A DNA stretch of 64,000 bases from Novosphingobium panipatense (GTDB lineage: Bacteria; Pseudomonadota; Alphaproteobacteria; Sphingomonadales; Sphingomonadaceae). The stretch spans positions 120,144 to 184,143 of the forward strand of contig NZ_MSQB01000012.1 in NCBI RefSeq assembly GCF_002149965.1, in the 5' to 3' direction. The position numbers and the translations under genes are program-made. The notes under the pieces were generated by a model. That model worked only from the letters and a program-made list of their open reading frames with translations. It was not told where the DNA came from and searched no databases. Below, piece after piece: positions 15,958 to 25,041 of this stretch. The stretch's first letter is position 1, and each line of letters opens with the position of its first letter.

Positions 15958-18429
15958 TTAGAAACGTCCGCGCACCGTCGCCATCACGCTGCGTGGGTCG
16001 CCGTAGAACAGCCCGCCGAAATTGTTCGAAGTCGGGATCGACTGGTAATAGGTCTTGTCCAGCAGATTGTTGACATTGAGCCCCAGTTCGATCGCTTCAC
16101 TGACGTCATAACGCGCGTGCAGTCCAACCAGCGCGTAACCGCCCTGCTTGATCGTGTAGCTCGCGGTCTGCGTGTACATCTTGCTCTGGACATAGAGGTC
16201 GCCGCCCAGCCGCATGCGGTTGAAGCTGCCCGGCAGACGGTAGTCGGTCGAGAACTTGAACAGCTTGCGCGGGATGCGGGTGTTGTAGTCCGTCCCCTTG
16301 TCGAGGCCTGCGACATATTCGGGGTCGCTATAGGTGAAGCCGAGCGTCGCGTTCCAGTCCGGCAGCGGAGAGCCGGAAACCTCGACCTCGAAGCCGCGAT
16401 TGCGCACCCGGCCGCCTTCGACGTAGCAGGTGGAAGTGCCGGTGACGCCGCAAGTCCTGTCCGCCGTCGTGGCCTCGGGCATGTTGAGCAGGCTGGACTG
16501 GAACACCGCCAGCGATGCGTTGAGGCGCCCGTCGAAGTATTCACCCTTTACGCCGGCTTCGTAGTTCTGCCCCTGGATCGGATCGAGCAGCGTGTTGCCC
16601 GCGCTGTAGTAGCTCTGCGTCTTGTAGACTTCCGTGTAGCTGGCGTAGAGCGAATGGTGGTCGTCGAGGTCGTAGACAACACCGGCGTAGGGCAGGAACC
16701 GGGCTTTCGAGCGGTATTCGTCGTCTACATAGGGGCTCAGGACGGTGTAGCTCGACCAGCTCAGGCGGGCGCCGAGAATGGCATGAAGACCATCGACCAG
16801 GCCCAGACGGGTCGAACCGTAAAGGCCGCCCTCCTTGCGGTTGTACTTGTAATAAGTGCTGGCGGCATTGAGCACCGGGGCCGTGATCGACGCATAGTCA
16901 TAGTCGGTGATGTCGACCGTCGGCGTGTTCGATGCGGTGTGGATCGTGAAATCGAACTTGTCGCGCCGCAAGCTGCCGCCAAGGACAAGCTGATGCTCGC
17001 CGCCGAGCAGCCGGTAATGGCCGGTGGCATAGACATCGAGCCCCACCTGCCGGTCGCGGTAGTCCACGTCGGAGACGACCAGCCGGTAGATGTTCCCCGA
17101 GGAGCGGGCAGGATAGGACGAACGAAAGCCCGCGTCCGACCAGATTGCGCTGGGGGCGACGACGATCTTCCAGTCGCTGCCGATCTGCTGTTGCAGTTCC
17201 CCGAAGGCCGAATAGTTGCGGCGCTTGAGATAGGCCCACTTGCCCGCCAGCGAGGCGGAACGCGGCAGATCGTAGAAGGCGCCGCTGACGTCGGTGTTGA
17301 GCCCGCCCCAGTCGTAACCGTTATTGTAGTCCCGCTGCGCGGTGCCGCCGACGCGCAGCAGCGTGCCGGGGGTAAGATCGGCTTCCGCCGTCAGGTAAAG
17401 CAGGCGATTGTCCCTGCTGGCGCCGTCACGGTAACTGTCCGCCGAGTTGTAGAAAGCCACGGCGCGCGCCCGCACGTCACCGCCCTCGGTGATAGGGCCC
17501 GAAACGTCCACCTGCCCGCGATAGTTGGACCATGATCCGACGCCTGCCTCGACACCCAGTTGAAAGTCCCGCGTCGCCCGCTTGCGCACGAGATTGATCG
17601 CCGCGGAAGGATTGCCGGTGCCCTGCAGAAGCCCGTTGGCGCCGCGTACCACCTCGACCCGGTCGTAGATCGCCATGTTCGCGGTGGACATGACGTCCAT
17701 CGAGTAGTTCTCGGAAATGTTGCTCGGAATTCCGTCGAACTGGATATCGGTGATCTCCGATCCGCGCGCATAGTAGGTCGAGCGATCGGTGCCGAGCTTG
17801 GTATAAGTGATGCCCGTCGTGGTGCGGGCGATATCGTCGAGCGACTGGACGTTCTGGTCGTCCATCTTCTGGCGCGTGACGACCGAGACCGACTGGGGCG
17901 TCTCCCGCGGGGAGAGCGCCAGCTTGGTGGCGGTCGAGGTGCTGCGTACGGTGTAGGAACGGGTTCCCTCGCTGACGGCAGGATCGCTGGTCAGTGTAGC
18001 CAGGCTGCCGCCGTTTCCGCCATCACTGCCTTGAACCTGCACCGGCCCGAGCTGGATGGTGCCGTCCGCAGTACGGGGCGCAGCCTCCAGCGTGAAGGCG
18101 CGCGGCCCGGTCTGGCGGAATGTGAGCCCGCTACCGGCAAGGATGCGCGACAGCGCTTCCGCCGGGGAAAAGCTGCCCTTGAGGCCGGGACTGGAAATGC
18201 CCGCTGTCAATTCCGCGCGATAGGCCAGTTCCACACCGGCCTGCCGGGCATAAGTGTTGAGAACATCGGCGAGTGCGCCGGCGGGAATATCGTAGCTACG
18301 GGCTTCCTGTGCCAGCGCCGGAGCGGCCAGTCCTGCCGACAACCCCATGGTGGTACCGGCAAGCAGTACGGCAGCCATCAACCTGCCGCTCGCGCGCAAC
18401 CCGCCGCGCGTCTTCATCGAAATCGTCAC
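15958..18429 (-). CDS. TonB-dependent siderophore receptor with STN signalling domain (cassette 1)
   Basis: An 823-residue FpvA/FhuE-type outer-membrane receptor. After a signal peptide (cleaved near APALAQEA) come an STN domain (about 45-115, IPAGALADVLNTYARQAGV) that signals to FecR, then a TonB box and plug with the siderophore-receptor pattern VEVVRGANGLLQGTGNPSAAINLVRKR, then the barrel ending in ATVRGRF with a terminal Phe as needed for BAM assembly. STN plus the sigma/FecR genes just upstream means ligand binding induces transcription of its own operon. The ligand is probably a ferric siderophore or other chelate. tonB follows immediately. Confidence 0.92.
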   Translation of the reverse strand: MTISMKTRGGLRASGRLMAAVLLAGTTMGLSAGLAAPALAQEARSYDIPAGALADVLNTYARQAGVELAYRAELTAGISSPGLKGSFSPAEALSRILAGSGLTFRQTGPRAFTLEAAPRTADGTIQLGPVQVQGSDGGNGGSLATLTSDPAVSEGTRSYTVRSTSTATKLALSPRETPQSVSVVTRQKMDDQNVQSLDDIARTTTGITYTKLGTDRSTYYARGSEITDIQFDGIPSNISENYSMDVMSTANMAIYDRVEVVRGANGLLQGTGNPSAAINLVRKRATRDFQLGVEAGVGSWSNYRGQVDVSGPITEGGDVRARAVAFYNSADSYRDGASRDNRLLYLTAEADLTPGTLLRVGGTAQRDYNNGYDWGGLNTDVSGAFYDLPRSASLAGKWAYLKRRNYSAFGELQQQIGSDWKIVVAPSAIWSDAGFRSSYPARSSGNIYRLVVSDVDYRDRQVGLDVYATGHYRLLGGEHQLVLGGSLRRDKFDFTIHTASNTPTVDITDYDYASITAPVLNAASTYYKYNRKEGGLYGSTRLGLVDGLHAILGARLSWSSYTVLSPYVDDEYRSKARFLPYAGVVYDLDDHHSLYASYTEVYKTQSYYSAGNTLLDPIQGQNYEAGVKGEYFDGRLNASLAVFQSSLLNMPEATTADRTCGVTGTSTCYVEGGRVRNRGFEVEVSGSPLPDWNATLGFTYSDPEYVAGLDKGTDYNTRIPRKLFKFSTDYRLPGSFNRMRLGGDLYVQSKMYTQTASYTIKQGGYALVGLHARYDVSEAIELGLNVNNLLDKTYYQSIPTSNNFGGLFYGDPRSVMATVRGRF

Positions 18430-18565
18430 TCTGGATCATCCCCGAACGTCGTTGAACCCCAGGCGTTGTTGCTAATGAGAACGCCTTGCACCTAAGACGT
18501 CTGGAGATTTCGAAACGAGAGGTCCGAGCGGAAAAATTCTTGCACTGACCGAACGATCGGAAAAA

Positions 18566-19558
18566 TCAGTTGAAAATCAATATCATGCGGTTTGTAAATT
18601 GTGCCGAGCGCAAACCTAGCGAGCGTTGGAGTTGGTCGATCGCTGCGACGGGGTCATCGATGCGGAACACACCGCTGACGCGCAAATTACGCGCTTTTCC
18701 CAGCACGCCCAGATAGCCCCGGTGGTAGCGCCCGATCTCGGTGACGACTTCGTTGAGCGGTGCATCCTTGAATACCAGCGCCCCTTCGGTCCAGGCCGTG
18801 GCATCTCCCGGATTGATCCTGGAAGCAGGGCCGATCCCCTCTGCCGGTCCATAGGAAAGGCTCTGGCCTTCGGGGAGCACGGCCGAGGCGCCGCCCTCGG
18901 CCGGATAGCGGATGCGGACCTTGTGCTCGGTGACGGTCACGCGCGTTTCGGCGCCGTTTCTGCGCACGAGGAAGCGGGTGCCGAGCGCCGTCGCCGATCC
19001 CGTCCCGGCTTCCACGCGGAACGGGCGCGAAGGATCGGGCGCGACAGTGAAAGCGGCCTCGCCCGTCAGCAGGCGCACAACGCGGTGGTCGCCTGAGAAA
19101 TCGAAAGCTACTGCGCTGTGTGTCCCCAACTGCATCGTGGAACCATCGGCAAGCTGCATCGTGCGTCGCTCTCCCGTGTCGGTCATAACGTCGGCCCGGA
19201 GCATCGTCACCCAGTCCTGCCCCGACCAGACCAGAACAAAGGCGAGGCTCGCGGCGATGGCGGAGGTCGCCCGACGTCGCCGCACACGGGACCTTGCCGG
19301 ATCGAGCCTCCGGGTCTTGCGGACGGGCGCTGGCGGCAGGGAGGCCCGCAGCGCTGGACTCTCTGGCACAGCACTCATCTGCATCCACAGGTCCTGCATC
19401 CGGGCATAGGCGCGCGCGTGCTCTGGATCTTGGGCAAGCCAGGCATCGCGCTCGGCGCGCTTTTCGGCAGGCAGTTCGCCGTCGAAATCGGCGGAAACCC
19501 AATAGGCCGCTTCATCAGCAAGCGAATTCGGCAAAGGAGCCTCGGTATCACCCGGCAT
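18566..19558 (-). CDS. fecR: FecR-type anti-sigma factor (cassette 1)
   Basis: About 330 residues. An N-terminal DUF4880-like helix (ADEAAYWVSADFDGELPAEKRAERDAW) binds the sigma factor. A transmembrane segment (ATSAIAASLAFVLVWSG) follows, then the periplasmic FecR domain (GERRTMQLADGSTMQLGTHS) and a C-terminal STN-like DUF4974 part ending RMILIFN. It passes the receptor signal to the cytoplasmic sigma factor. I chose ATG 19558, which has GGGA at proper spacing; ATG 19567 and longer starts lack a ribosome site. It lies between the sigma gene and the receptor gene, the usual order. Confidence 0.88.
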   Translation of the reverse strand: MPGDTEAPLPNSLADEAAYWVSADFDGELPAEKRAERDAWLAQDPEHARAYARMQDLWMQMSAVPESPALRASLPPAPVRKTRRLDPARSRVRRRRATSAIAASLAFVLVWSGQDWVTMLRADVMTDTGERRTMQLADGSTMQLGTHSAVAFDFSGDHRVVRLLTGEAAFTVAPDPSRPFRVEAGTGSATALGTRFLVRRNGAETRVTVTEHKVRIRYPAEGGASAVLPEGQSLSYGPAEGIGPASRINPGDATAWTEGALVFKDAPLNEVVTEIGRYHRGYLGVLGKARNLRVSGVFRIDDPVAAIDQLQRSLGLRSAQFTNRMILIFN

Positions 19559-19658
19559 TACAGTCATTTCCCATGCGAAATTGCCGCCAATCTGCATTCC
19601 GCTTTCATCCCATGACGTTCGGCGCAAGCAAAACGAGAGGGTGTCATCACAGGCTCGC

Positions 19659-20174
19659 TCATGCTTCGGCCGCATCCGACAAAGCCTGATGGCACAGCAG
19701 CAGGGCATGACGGATATGCTTGCGGACCATGTCCTGGCTGATCGACAACCGCTCCGCTGCTTCCGAGACGCTCAATTCGTCGATCTTGACCAGCACGAAG
19801 ACCTGCCGGCAGCGCAGCGGCATTGTATCGACTACCGCAGCAATCTGGCGAACTTTTTCCTGATCGAGCAGGCGCGTTTCAGCATCGGGATCCGGCGAAG
19901 CGACGCCGTGACCGTCGGCTTCCTCGGCAAACAGGGCTGCCTGTCGCCGCGCGGCGCGCAGATGGTCCAGCGCCAGGTTCGAGGCGAGGCGGAACAGGAA
20001 GGAGCGCTTGTTGATGATCGGCGGATCGTCTTTCACGCTCTGCACGCGCAAATAGAGGTTCTGCGCGACATCCTCCGCTGCCGGGACGCTGCCCACCATC
20101 CTCGCCAGCCAGCGCACCAGCGCGGCGCGCTCGGCGGTCAGGAGACGGGATAGCAAGGCGGCATTGCTCGACAT
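19659..20174 (-). CDS. fecI: FecI-type ECF RNA polymerase sigma factor (cassette 1)
   Basis: A 171-residue ECF sigma factor. Region 2 includes VGSVPAAEDVAQNLYLRV and NKRSFLFRLASNLALDHLRA. Region 4 includes LPLRCRQVFVLVKIDELSVSEAAERLSIS with the recognition helix DMVRKHIRHAL. It should direct transcription of the receptor-tonB genes when FecR is signalled. The 100-bp gap to FecR and the common strand support an operon. Its paralogue at 35145-35672 shares the RMVGSVPAAEDV-type core and the DDPPI-NKR-FL-RLA block. Confidence 0.9.
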   Translation of the reverse strand: MSSNAALLSRLLTAERAALVRWLARMVGSVPAAEDVAQNLYLRVQSVKDDPPIINKRSFLFRLASNLALDHLRAARRQAALFAEEADGHGVASPDPDAETRLLDQEKVRQIAAVVDTMPLRCRQVFVLVKIDELSVSEAAERLSISQDMVRKHIRHALLLCHQALSDAAEA

Positions 20175-20266
20175 GGCGAGTGCGCCCTATCGATCTTGCG
20201 AATGAATCGCAACTATAGGGATGGCAGCGACGTCCACAATGGTGCGGGCGGTTGAGGCGTCGTCCG

Positions 20267-21274
20267 TCAGGGAATAACGTGAACCTTGGTTTCGGCATGG
20301 GTTCCTCGCAGCCGCTCGATCGTTGCGGGTAGCGCGGCGAGCGGGACCGTGGCTGTGATCGACGCCTTGGGATCGCAGTGGCCCTTGTCCATGGCGTCCG
20401 CCACGTCGATGAATTCGCGCATCGAATAACCGACCGAGAAGTGCAGGGACAGGCACTTGTAGGCAGCGACAGCGGGCACGACCGGATCGGGCGCCGTGCA
20501 AAAGCCCAGCGATACCACCCGGGCGAACGGGGCGGCATGCTGGATCGCCTTGCCGAGCATGCCTTCGGCCCCGATGCATTCCAGGACGACCGATGGCGAG
20601 CCTCCCAGCGCGGCCTCTGCTTCGCCGACTTCGTCGGGACCGAAGGGTAGCAATGCGTCGGCGCCCATCAGACGCATCAGGTCGGTTCGGCGGGTCGAGC
20701 GAGACAGGGCGACTATCCGCCCCGCACCCATCCGCCGCGCCCAATAGATCGCATAAGCCGCCACCGATCCGCTGCCCAGCACGAGCACGCGCTCGCCCGG
20801 CGCGATCCCGGCCATGCGCAGGCCGTAGAGGGCGACCGCAAGCGGTTCGATCAGTGCTCCGTCGGCCAGCGAGAGCGTTGCCGGAAGCAGCGTGGCATTG
20901 CGTGCGGGCAGGCGGGCATACTGGGCAAAGCCGCCGGTCAGGGTTTCGGACGAGGACCGGCACAGCACATTGTTGCCATGACCTGTACATTGGGCACAGG
21001 TTCCGCAGGCGACCGAGGGCAGCACGGCGATGCGATCGCCCGGCCTGATTGTGTCGACCTCGCGCCCCACCGCTACGACCTCGCCCGCGAACTCATGCCC
21101 GAACTGGCTGTCCGGGGCATAGTCCCAGGCGCCTCCGCGGGTCATCGCTAAATCCGTTCCGCAGATGCCGCAGCGATCGACGCGAATGACGACGTCGCCG
21201 GGGCCGGGCACAGGATCGGGCAGGGTCTCGATCCTGACGGTGCCGCCTTGTCCCGGATAGATTGCCGCCTTCAT
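20267..21274 (-). CDS. zinc-dependent medium-chain alcohol dehydrogenase
   Basis: A 335-residue MDR dehydrogenase. The catalytic zinc site is visible (C35/C38 in RCGICGTD, H60-E61 in FGHEF), as are all four structural-zinc cysteines (C90, C93, C96, C104). The nucleotide-binding motif is VLVLGSGSVAAYAIYWARRMGA. It resembles threonine or sorbitol dehydrogenase-type enzymes that oxidise secondary alcohols with NAD(P). ATG 21274 overlaps the sulfotransferase stop (ATGA), fixing the start; upstream in-frame sequence is read-through of the neighbour. It is the last gene of a five-gene minus-strand operon and probably oxidises a hydroxyl in the compound that the cluster handles. Confidence 0.85.
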   Translation of the reverse strand: MKAAIYPGQGGTVRIETLPDPVPGPGDVVIRVDRCGICGTDLAMTRGGAWDYAPDSQFGHEFAGEVVAVGREVDTIRPGDRIAVLPSVACGTCAQCTGHGNNVLCRSSSETLTGGFAQYARLPARNATLLPATLSLADGALIEPLAVALYGLRMAGIAPGERVLVLGSGSVAAYAIYWARRMGAGRIVALSRSTRRTDLMRLMGADALLPFGPDEVGEAEAALGGSPSVVLECIGAEGMLGKAIQHAAPFARVVSLGFCTAPDPVVPAVAAYKCLSLHFSVGYSMREFIDVADAMDKGHCDPKASITATVPLAALPATIERLRGTHAETKVHVIP

Positions 21275-22464
21275 CGCGCACCCTCCATCAGTCCGAACCG
21301 CTCGGCATAATCGCCGAAGGCGGCGCGCACGGCCTCTGCGCCGATCCCGTAATCGGCAATGGTATAACGATGCTCGCCATGCGCCGTGCCGTCCTGCCCT
21401 CCGCCTGCATGGACCCGCATCGCCGCTGCGACAGGACCGGACAGATCCATGCCGATGAAGGCGTAGATACGCTCGATCACACGCAGCGGATCGCGGTGCA
21501 GGTCGCGCTGGCTCACGTCGAGCACCTGATCGGGATGCCGCGATCGGACCTGATCCGCCCGGACCAGCGCGCGCGCCCACTTCGCCGTTTCGCGCCGGAT
21601 CATGATCTGTCCGCGCTGCTCGCGCCGTCCCGTTTCCATCGCATCGTGGCCTGCCATCAGCAGCGACACCAGCGAGGGGATCGCCTTGGCCGGGTCGCGA
21701 TGCATCTGGATGATGCGGGCATCGGGGAAGATCGCCAGGAGCAGATCGAGGTTGTCGATATGTCCCGGGTTCTTGAGCAGCCAGCGCCGATCCGGTTCGC
21801 CGCACCCGATCAGCTGCACGCAGCGCTTGTAGTGCGCATAGGCGGGCGCCTCGGTCTGTGTTTGCCACCAGGCGTCGTAACTCGGCGCCGACCATCCCGC
21901 CGTCCACAGGTTGGAGACGAAGCTTTGCCAAAGCAGCAGGCAGCATTCGTCGACCTCTTCGGCGGCCATGGCATGTGCGGTGTGCTTGACCGGGGCGTCG
22001 GCATGGCGGCGCGCCAGCCGTGCCGCGGTCCGCTGGAACTCGGGATAGTTCTCCCAGGTGGTGCGCGGCGGCCTGGGGCGGGGCGCCTCAAGCAGCCAGG
22101 TCTGCAACCCCTGGAAGCGGGGATCGAGCGCCATCAGTTTGTGGAGTGCGGTCGTGCCGGTGCGCGGAATGCCGGTGATCACCACCGGGCTGACGATCGG
22201 TGTATCGGCGTATTGGGGATGCTCGCGCATCGATCGGTAGGCAGCCGCGCGGCTGCGCAACACGCCTAGCACCTGGCCCCATGCTATTTCGCGGCCCCTG
22301 GCGGTAAAGCATGGGTCGTAGTCCATCGAGTGGAGCAGCATGTCGAGCCCGGACCGATAGTCGGCCGGGCCAAAATCGTCGCAGCCGAGTTCGCGGGCGA
22401 CCAGCTCGTGGAGCTGGTCGCCCGCATCCCGGAATCGCGCGGGTGCGATGGCTATGGTGGTCAT
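21271..22464 (-). CDS. sulfotransferase-family protein
   Basis: A 397-residue member of the PAPS-dependent sulfotransferase superfamily. The 5'-phosphosulfate loop reads VVITGIPRTGTTALHKLM (about 94-111), and the 3'-phosphate site is HRDPAKAIPS near residue 255. Family members move sulfate from PAPS to a hydroxyl; many bacterial proteins of this type sit in lipid or xenobiotic clusters with unproved activity. It is cytoplasmic, without a signal peptide. It is preceded by the DUF1214 gene (12-bp gap) and overlaps the ADH gene. The acceptor is unknown. Confidence 0.82.
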   Translation of the reverse strand: MTTIAIAPARFRDAGDQLHELVARELGCDDFGPADYRSGLDMLLHSMDYDPCFTARGREIAWGQVLGVLRSRAAAYRSMREHPQYADTPIVSPVVITGIPRTGTTALHKLMALDPRFQGLQTWLLEAPRPRPPRTTWENYPEFQRTAARLARRHADAPVKHTAHAMAAEEVDECCLLLWQSFVSNLWTAGWSAPSYDAWWQTQTEAPAYAHYKRCVQLIGCGEPDRRWLLKNPGHIDNLDLLLAIFPDARIIQMHRDPAKAIPSLVSLLMAGHDAMETGRREQRGQIMIRRETAKWARALVRADQVRSRHPDQVLDVSQRDLHRDPLRVIERIYAFIGMDLSGPVAAAMRVHAGGGQDGTAHGEHRYTIADYGIGAEAVRAAFGDYAERFGLMEGAR

Positions 22465-22476
22465 GCGAAGTCCTTC

Positions 22477-23649
22477 CTACCAACGGCGGCGGCGCTGGCA
22501 GGCGCGCACGCGCTGGCGCAGCTCCTCCGCCCGCTGCTCCGGGGTGACGACGGGGGTGTCGGCGGGCAGGTGGTCGCGCAGCGCGGCCAGCTTGACGCGG
22601 GTGATCGTCGGCGTCGGCGCGCTGCTGCAATCGTACCAGCGGCCGTAGATGCCGCCCTCGGTGTAGCCCGCCGGATCGAGCCAGTTGGGCACGCCCGGAT
22701 CGGTCAGCGCGATCACCGCCCGCAACTTTCCGTCGGCGCTTGCGCGGGCATAGTGGCCGTTGGTGCTCGACAGGCGGTAGACATATTCGAGCGCGTTGAA
22801 GAGTGGATCGTTGAGCTGGATGTTCCAATAGGGCCGGTCCGGCGGCAGTTCGGTTTCGATGATCAGCGCCTCGTCGGGATCGAATTGAAAGCAGGCCGGC
22901 CAGTAGACCTGCTTGGCAAGCGCCCCCGGCATTCGCACGGGCTCGAACACGTTGAAGCCGACCCGCTCCTTCACGCCGTTCTGCATGGGATAGTAGAGCC
23001 GGGTCTTGCGGGCGGGGAACCGCGCCATTTCGCCGATACGGCTTACGATATCCTCGGGCGTCAGGCGCGGTTTGGGAGGCACGGGATCGAGGCACCCGAT
23101 CGTCAGCACCGGATCGACTTCGTTGAGCCAGTCGTAACTGCGGTAGCGCACGATCATGCCGCGCGCCTCGGGATCGATCGGCGCCCAGCGCCCGGTATAG
23201 CCGGCGGGGCGCCGGGCGCTGAAGATCACCTCGAAGTCCTCGCCAGGAGCCAAGCCGAGGTCGGTGTCGTCCACCTCGTTGTGGCCGCTGGGCCGGGGCA
23301 TTTCGTCGACCGTGCCTGACAGCGCCCGCTGGGTGGTGAAGCTGAGAATCCGGCAGGTGCCGCGGTTGCCCGAGACGCGGTAGGACAGGTCGCCCCGGAT
23401 CGGGGACTGGAGGTAGATGTCGTCCGGGTTGGGTTGTAGCGTGTAGACCGGGTTCCAGAGCGGGGCCCAGTCGGGATGCTCGGCATCGGCGTGGAAATAG
23501 GCGAAGCAGGCATAGGACAGGCTGGTCATCGTCTGACGCAGGACGTCGGCCCGGTAGGCCGGGTCGTCAGGGCGCCAGGTGTCGCCCAGTTGAGCGATAG
23601 CCTCCTCCAGCGGGGCAAGCAGAGGGGTAAGGTGCAGGTCAGTCGACAT
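22477..23649 (-). CDS. DUF1214-domain protein
   Basis: A 390-residue protein whose last third matches the DUF1214 pattern: RPYWNIQLNDPLFNALEY and then STNGHYARASADGKLRAVIA followed by DPGVPNWLDPAGYTEG. The N-terminal part (LWNPVYTLQPNPDDIYLQSPI) is the companion region seen in such proteins. No enzymatic activity is established for the family. There is no signal peptide. It overlaps the SDR stop by 11 bases and ends 12 bp before the sulfotransferase, so it is an integral operon member. The Arg-rich C-terminus (CQRRRRW) is unusual. I do not assign a function. Confidence 0.8.
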   Translation of the reverse strand: MSTDLHLTPLLAPLEEAIAQLGDTWRPDDPAYRADVLRQTMTSLSYACFAYFHADAEHPDWAPLWNPVYTLQPNPDDIYLQSPIRGDLSYRVSGNRGTCRILSFTTQRALSGTVDEMPRPSGHNEVDDTDLGLAPGEDFEVIFSARRPAGYTGRWAPIDPEARGMIVRYRSYDWLNEVDPVLTIGCLDPVPPKPRLTPEDIVSRIGEMARFPARKTRLYYPMQNGVKERVGFNVFEPVRMPGALAKQVYWPACFQFDPDEALIIETELPPDRPYWNIQLNDPLFNALEYVYRLSSTNGHYARASADGKLRAVIALTDPGVPNWLDPAGYTEGGIYGRWYDCSSAPTPTITRVKLAALRDHLPADTPVVTPEQRAEELRQRVRACQRRRRW

Positions 23650-24424
23650 CGATCATTCCCCTGAGCTGGGGCCCGCCGCCCACGACCAGTGTTTCCCCGC
23701 TGATGTACGAAGCAGCATCACCGGCAAGGAAAAGGATCGCCTGCGCCACGTCCTCCGGTGTCCCGGCCCGCCGCAGCGGGATGGCGGCAGTCGCCCCGAT
23801 TTCGTCGAACCCGGTGCGCGCCCACTTCGCCCTGGCCTTCTCCGTGGCGATCAACCCGGCTGCAACGCAATTGACCCGAACCCCGCGAGGCCCCCATTCG
23901 GTGGCGGAAACCCGCGTCATCATCTGGAGCCCGGCCTTGGCGGCGGCATATGGGGCGACGCCCATGGTGCCGTGGACGCCGGCCAGCGAAGAGACGTTGA
24001 CGATCGCGCCTTCTCCTTGCGCGATCATCCGCTCTGCCGCCGCCCTTGCGCAGTAGAAGGCCGAATGCAGGTTGAGGTCGAACTCGGCGAGGTACTTGTC
24101 GCTGCGGAACTGGCGGATCGGCACCTGCCGCGCGCCTCCGGCATTGTTGACCAGCACGTCCACCCTGCCGAAGCGGGTGTCCACTGCCTCGACCAACGCG
24201 ATGCACCGGGCCTCTTCGGTCACGTCGGTGGGAATGCCGATGCAGGTGCTCCCGGTTTCGGATGCTATGGCCTCAGCCGTACGGTCGAGCGTCGCGGCCG
24301 TGCGCCCGGCAATGATCACCGTGGCTCCGGCGCGTGCGAACTGGCGGGCGGTCTCGGCCCCGATGCCTTCGCCGCCGCCCGTCACGACGACGATCTTGCC
24401 TGTGAAATCGTGGATGATTGGCAT
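23639..24424 (-). CDS. short-chain dehydrogenase/reductase
   Basis: A 261-residue classical SDR. It has the cofactor motif TGGGEGIG (15-22), NNAG in the central sheet, a catalytic Ser in NVSSLAG, and Y-A-A-A-K. It ends in the usual SGETLVVGGGPQLRG segment. An arginine after the glycine motif (IIAGRT) suggests NADP(H) preference. ATG 24424 gives the typical MPIIHDFTGKIVVVTGG start; the open frame extends further upstream through the VOC gene but that is read-through. It probably oxidises or reduces a keto or hydroxy group on the cluster's substrate. Confidence 0.87.
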   Translation of the reverse strand: MPIIHDFTGKIVVVTGGGEGIGAETARQFARAGATVIIAGRTAATLDRTAEAIASETGSTCIGIPTDVTEEARCIALVEAVDTRFGRVDVLVNNAGGARQVPIRQFRSDKYLAEFDLNLHSAFYCARAAAERMIAQGEGAIVNVSSLAGVHGTMGVAPYAAAKAGLQMMTRVSATEWGPRGVRVNCVAAGLIATEKARAKWARTGFDEIGATAAIPLRRAGTPEDVAQAILFLAGDAASYISGETLVVGGGPQLRGMIDVD

Positions 24425-24434
24425 GGCCGGTTCC

Positions 24435-24950
24435 TCAGTTGCGTGGGACAGACTGCAAGAAGTCGAGCCCGGCAGGCTCGGGCAGGATATATTCGAGGTA
24501 GTGCCCGAGCGGCGCGGCATCGATGAAGCAACTGCGCAGGAATCCGGGGTTGTCGTTCCGGTAGGGCACTGCGAAGTTCGCCGCCGCCGCTCCGGCGATG
24601 AGTTCGTCCCATTCATCTTGGGAGGAGACGAGATAGCCGAGATGGTGGTGTTGCAGGGCGAATCCCGGACCCTCGGGCAGGCGGTCCATGTAGATCGCCG
24701 AGCCCGGACCGCTCGCTGTGAGCAATTCGTACATGACGGGGCCGATCCACGCGAGTTCGACCCGGATCGTGCCGCCTGCCGGGGTTCGGCCTTCGAGGCG
24801 GCGGAACTCGCCAATACCGAGCTGATTGCGGAACAGACCGCAGGCACGCTCGATATCGTTGGTCGCATAGGCGATCTGGAAATGCTCCGTCTGAAGCAGA
24901 CCTTTGCCGGGCGCGGAAGGCAGCGTGGATCGCGGCAATGCCAAGGCCAT
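24435..24950 (-). CDS. VOC (glyoxalase/dioxygenase-fold) protein
   Basis: A 171-residue vicinal oxygen chelate protein. Paired beta-alpha-beta-beta-beta modules start at HFQIAYATNDIERACGLFRNQLG and HHHLGYLVSSQDEWDELI; candidate metal ligands are H23, the HHHLG histidines and E in GHYLEYILPE. Family members include glyoxalases, epimerases, extradiol dioxygenases and antibiotic-binding proteins; the reaction here is not predictable. It is the first gene of the five-gene operon, and its start is 43 bp from the TetR operator palindrome, so it and the genes behind it are probably repressed by that TetR. Confidence 0.78.
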   Translation of the reverse strand: MALALPRSTLPSAPGKGLLQTEHFQIAYATNDIERACGLFRNQLGIGEFRRLEGRTPAGGTIRVELAWIGPVMYELLTASGPGSAIYMDRLPEGPGFALQHHHLGYLVSSQDEWDELIAGAAAANFAVPYRNDNPGFLRSCFIDAAPLGHYLEYILPEPAGLDFLQSVPRN

Positions 24951-24992
24951 GGTGGTCGATCTCCCAATCCGACGCTATCGTGTCTGTTCATT

Positions 24993-25010
24993 TGATAGTG
25001 CACACTATCA
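24993..25010. promoter_or_regulatory. TetR operator palindrome
   Basis: TGATAGTG-CA-CACTATCA is a perfect 8+8 inverted repeat with a 2-base centre. It lies in the 91-bp divergent region between the VOC-led operon (start 24950, minus) and the TetR gene (start 25042, plus). Size, symmetry and position are those of a TetR-family operator that would control both its own gene and the operon. Confidence 0.75.
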
Positions 25011-25041
25011 TTGTGTGTGGCAAGACTGCAAGGAGACGGCG

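Noticed and set aside
18471..18484. GCTAATGAGAACGC as a Fur box upstream of the cassette 1 receptor
   Set aside because: Only one half resembles the Fur consensus and there is no matching inverted half; too weak to annotate.
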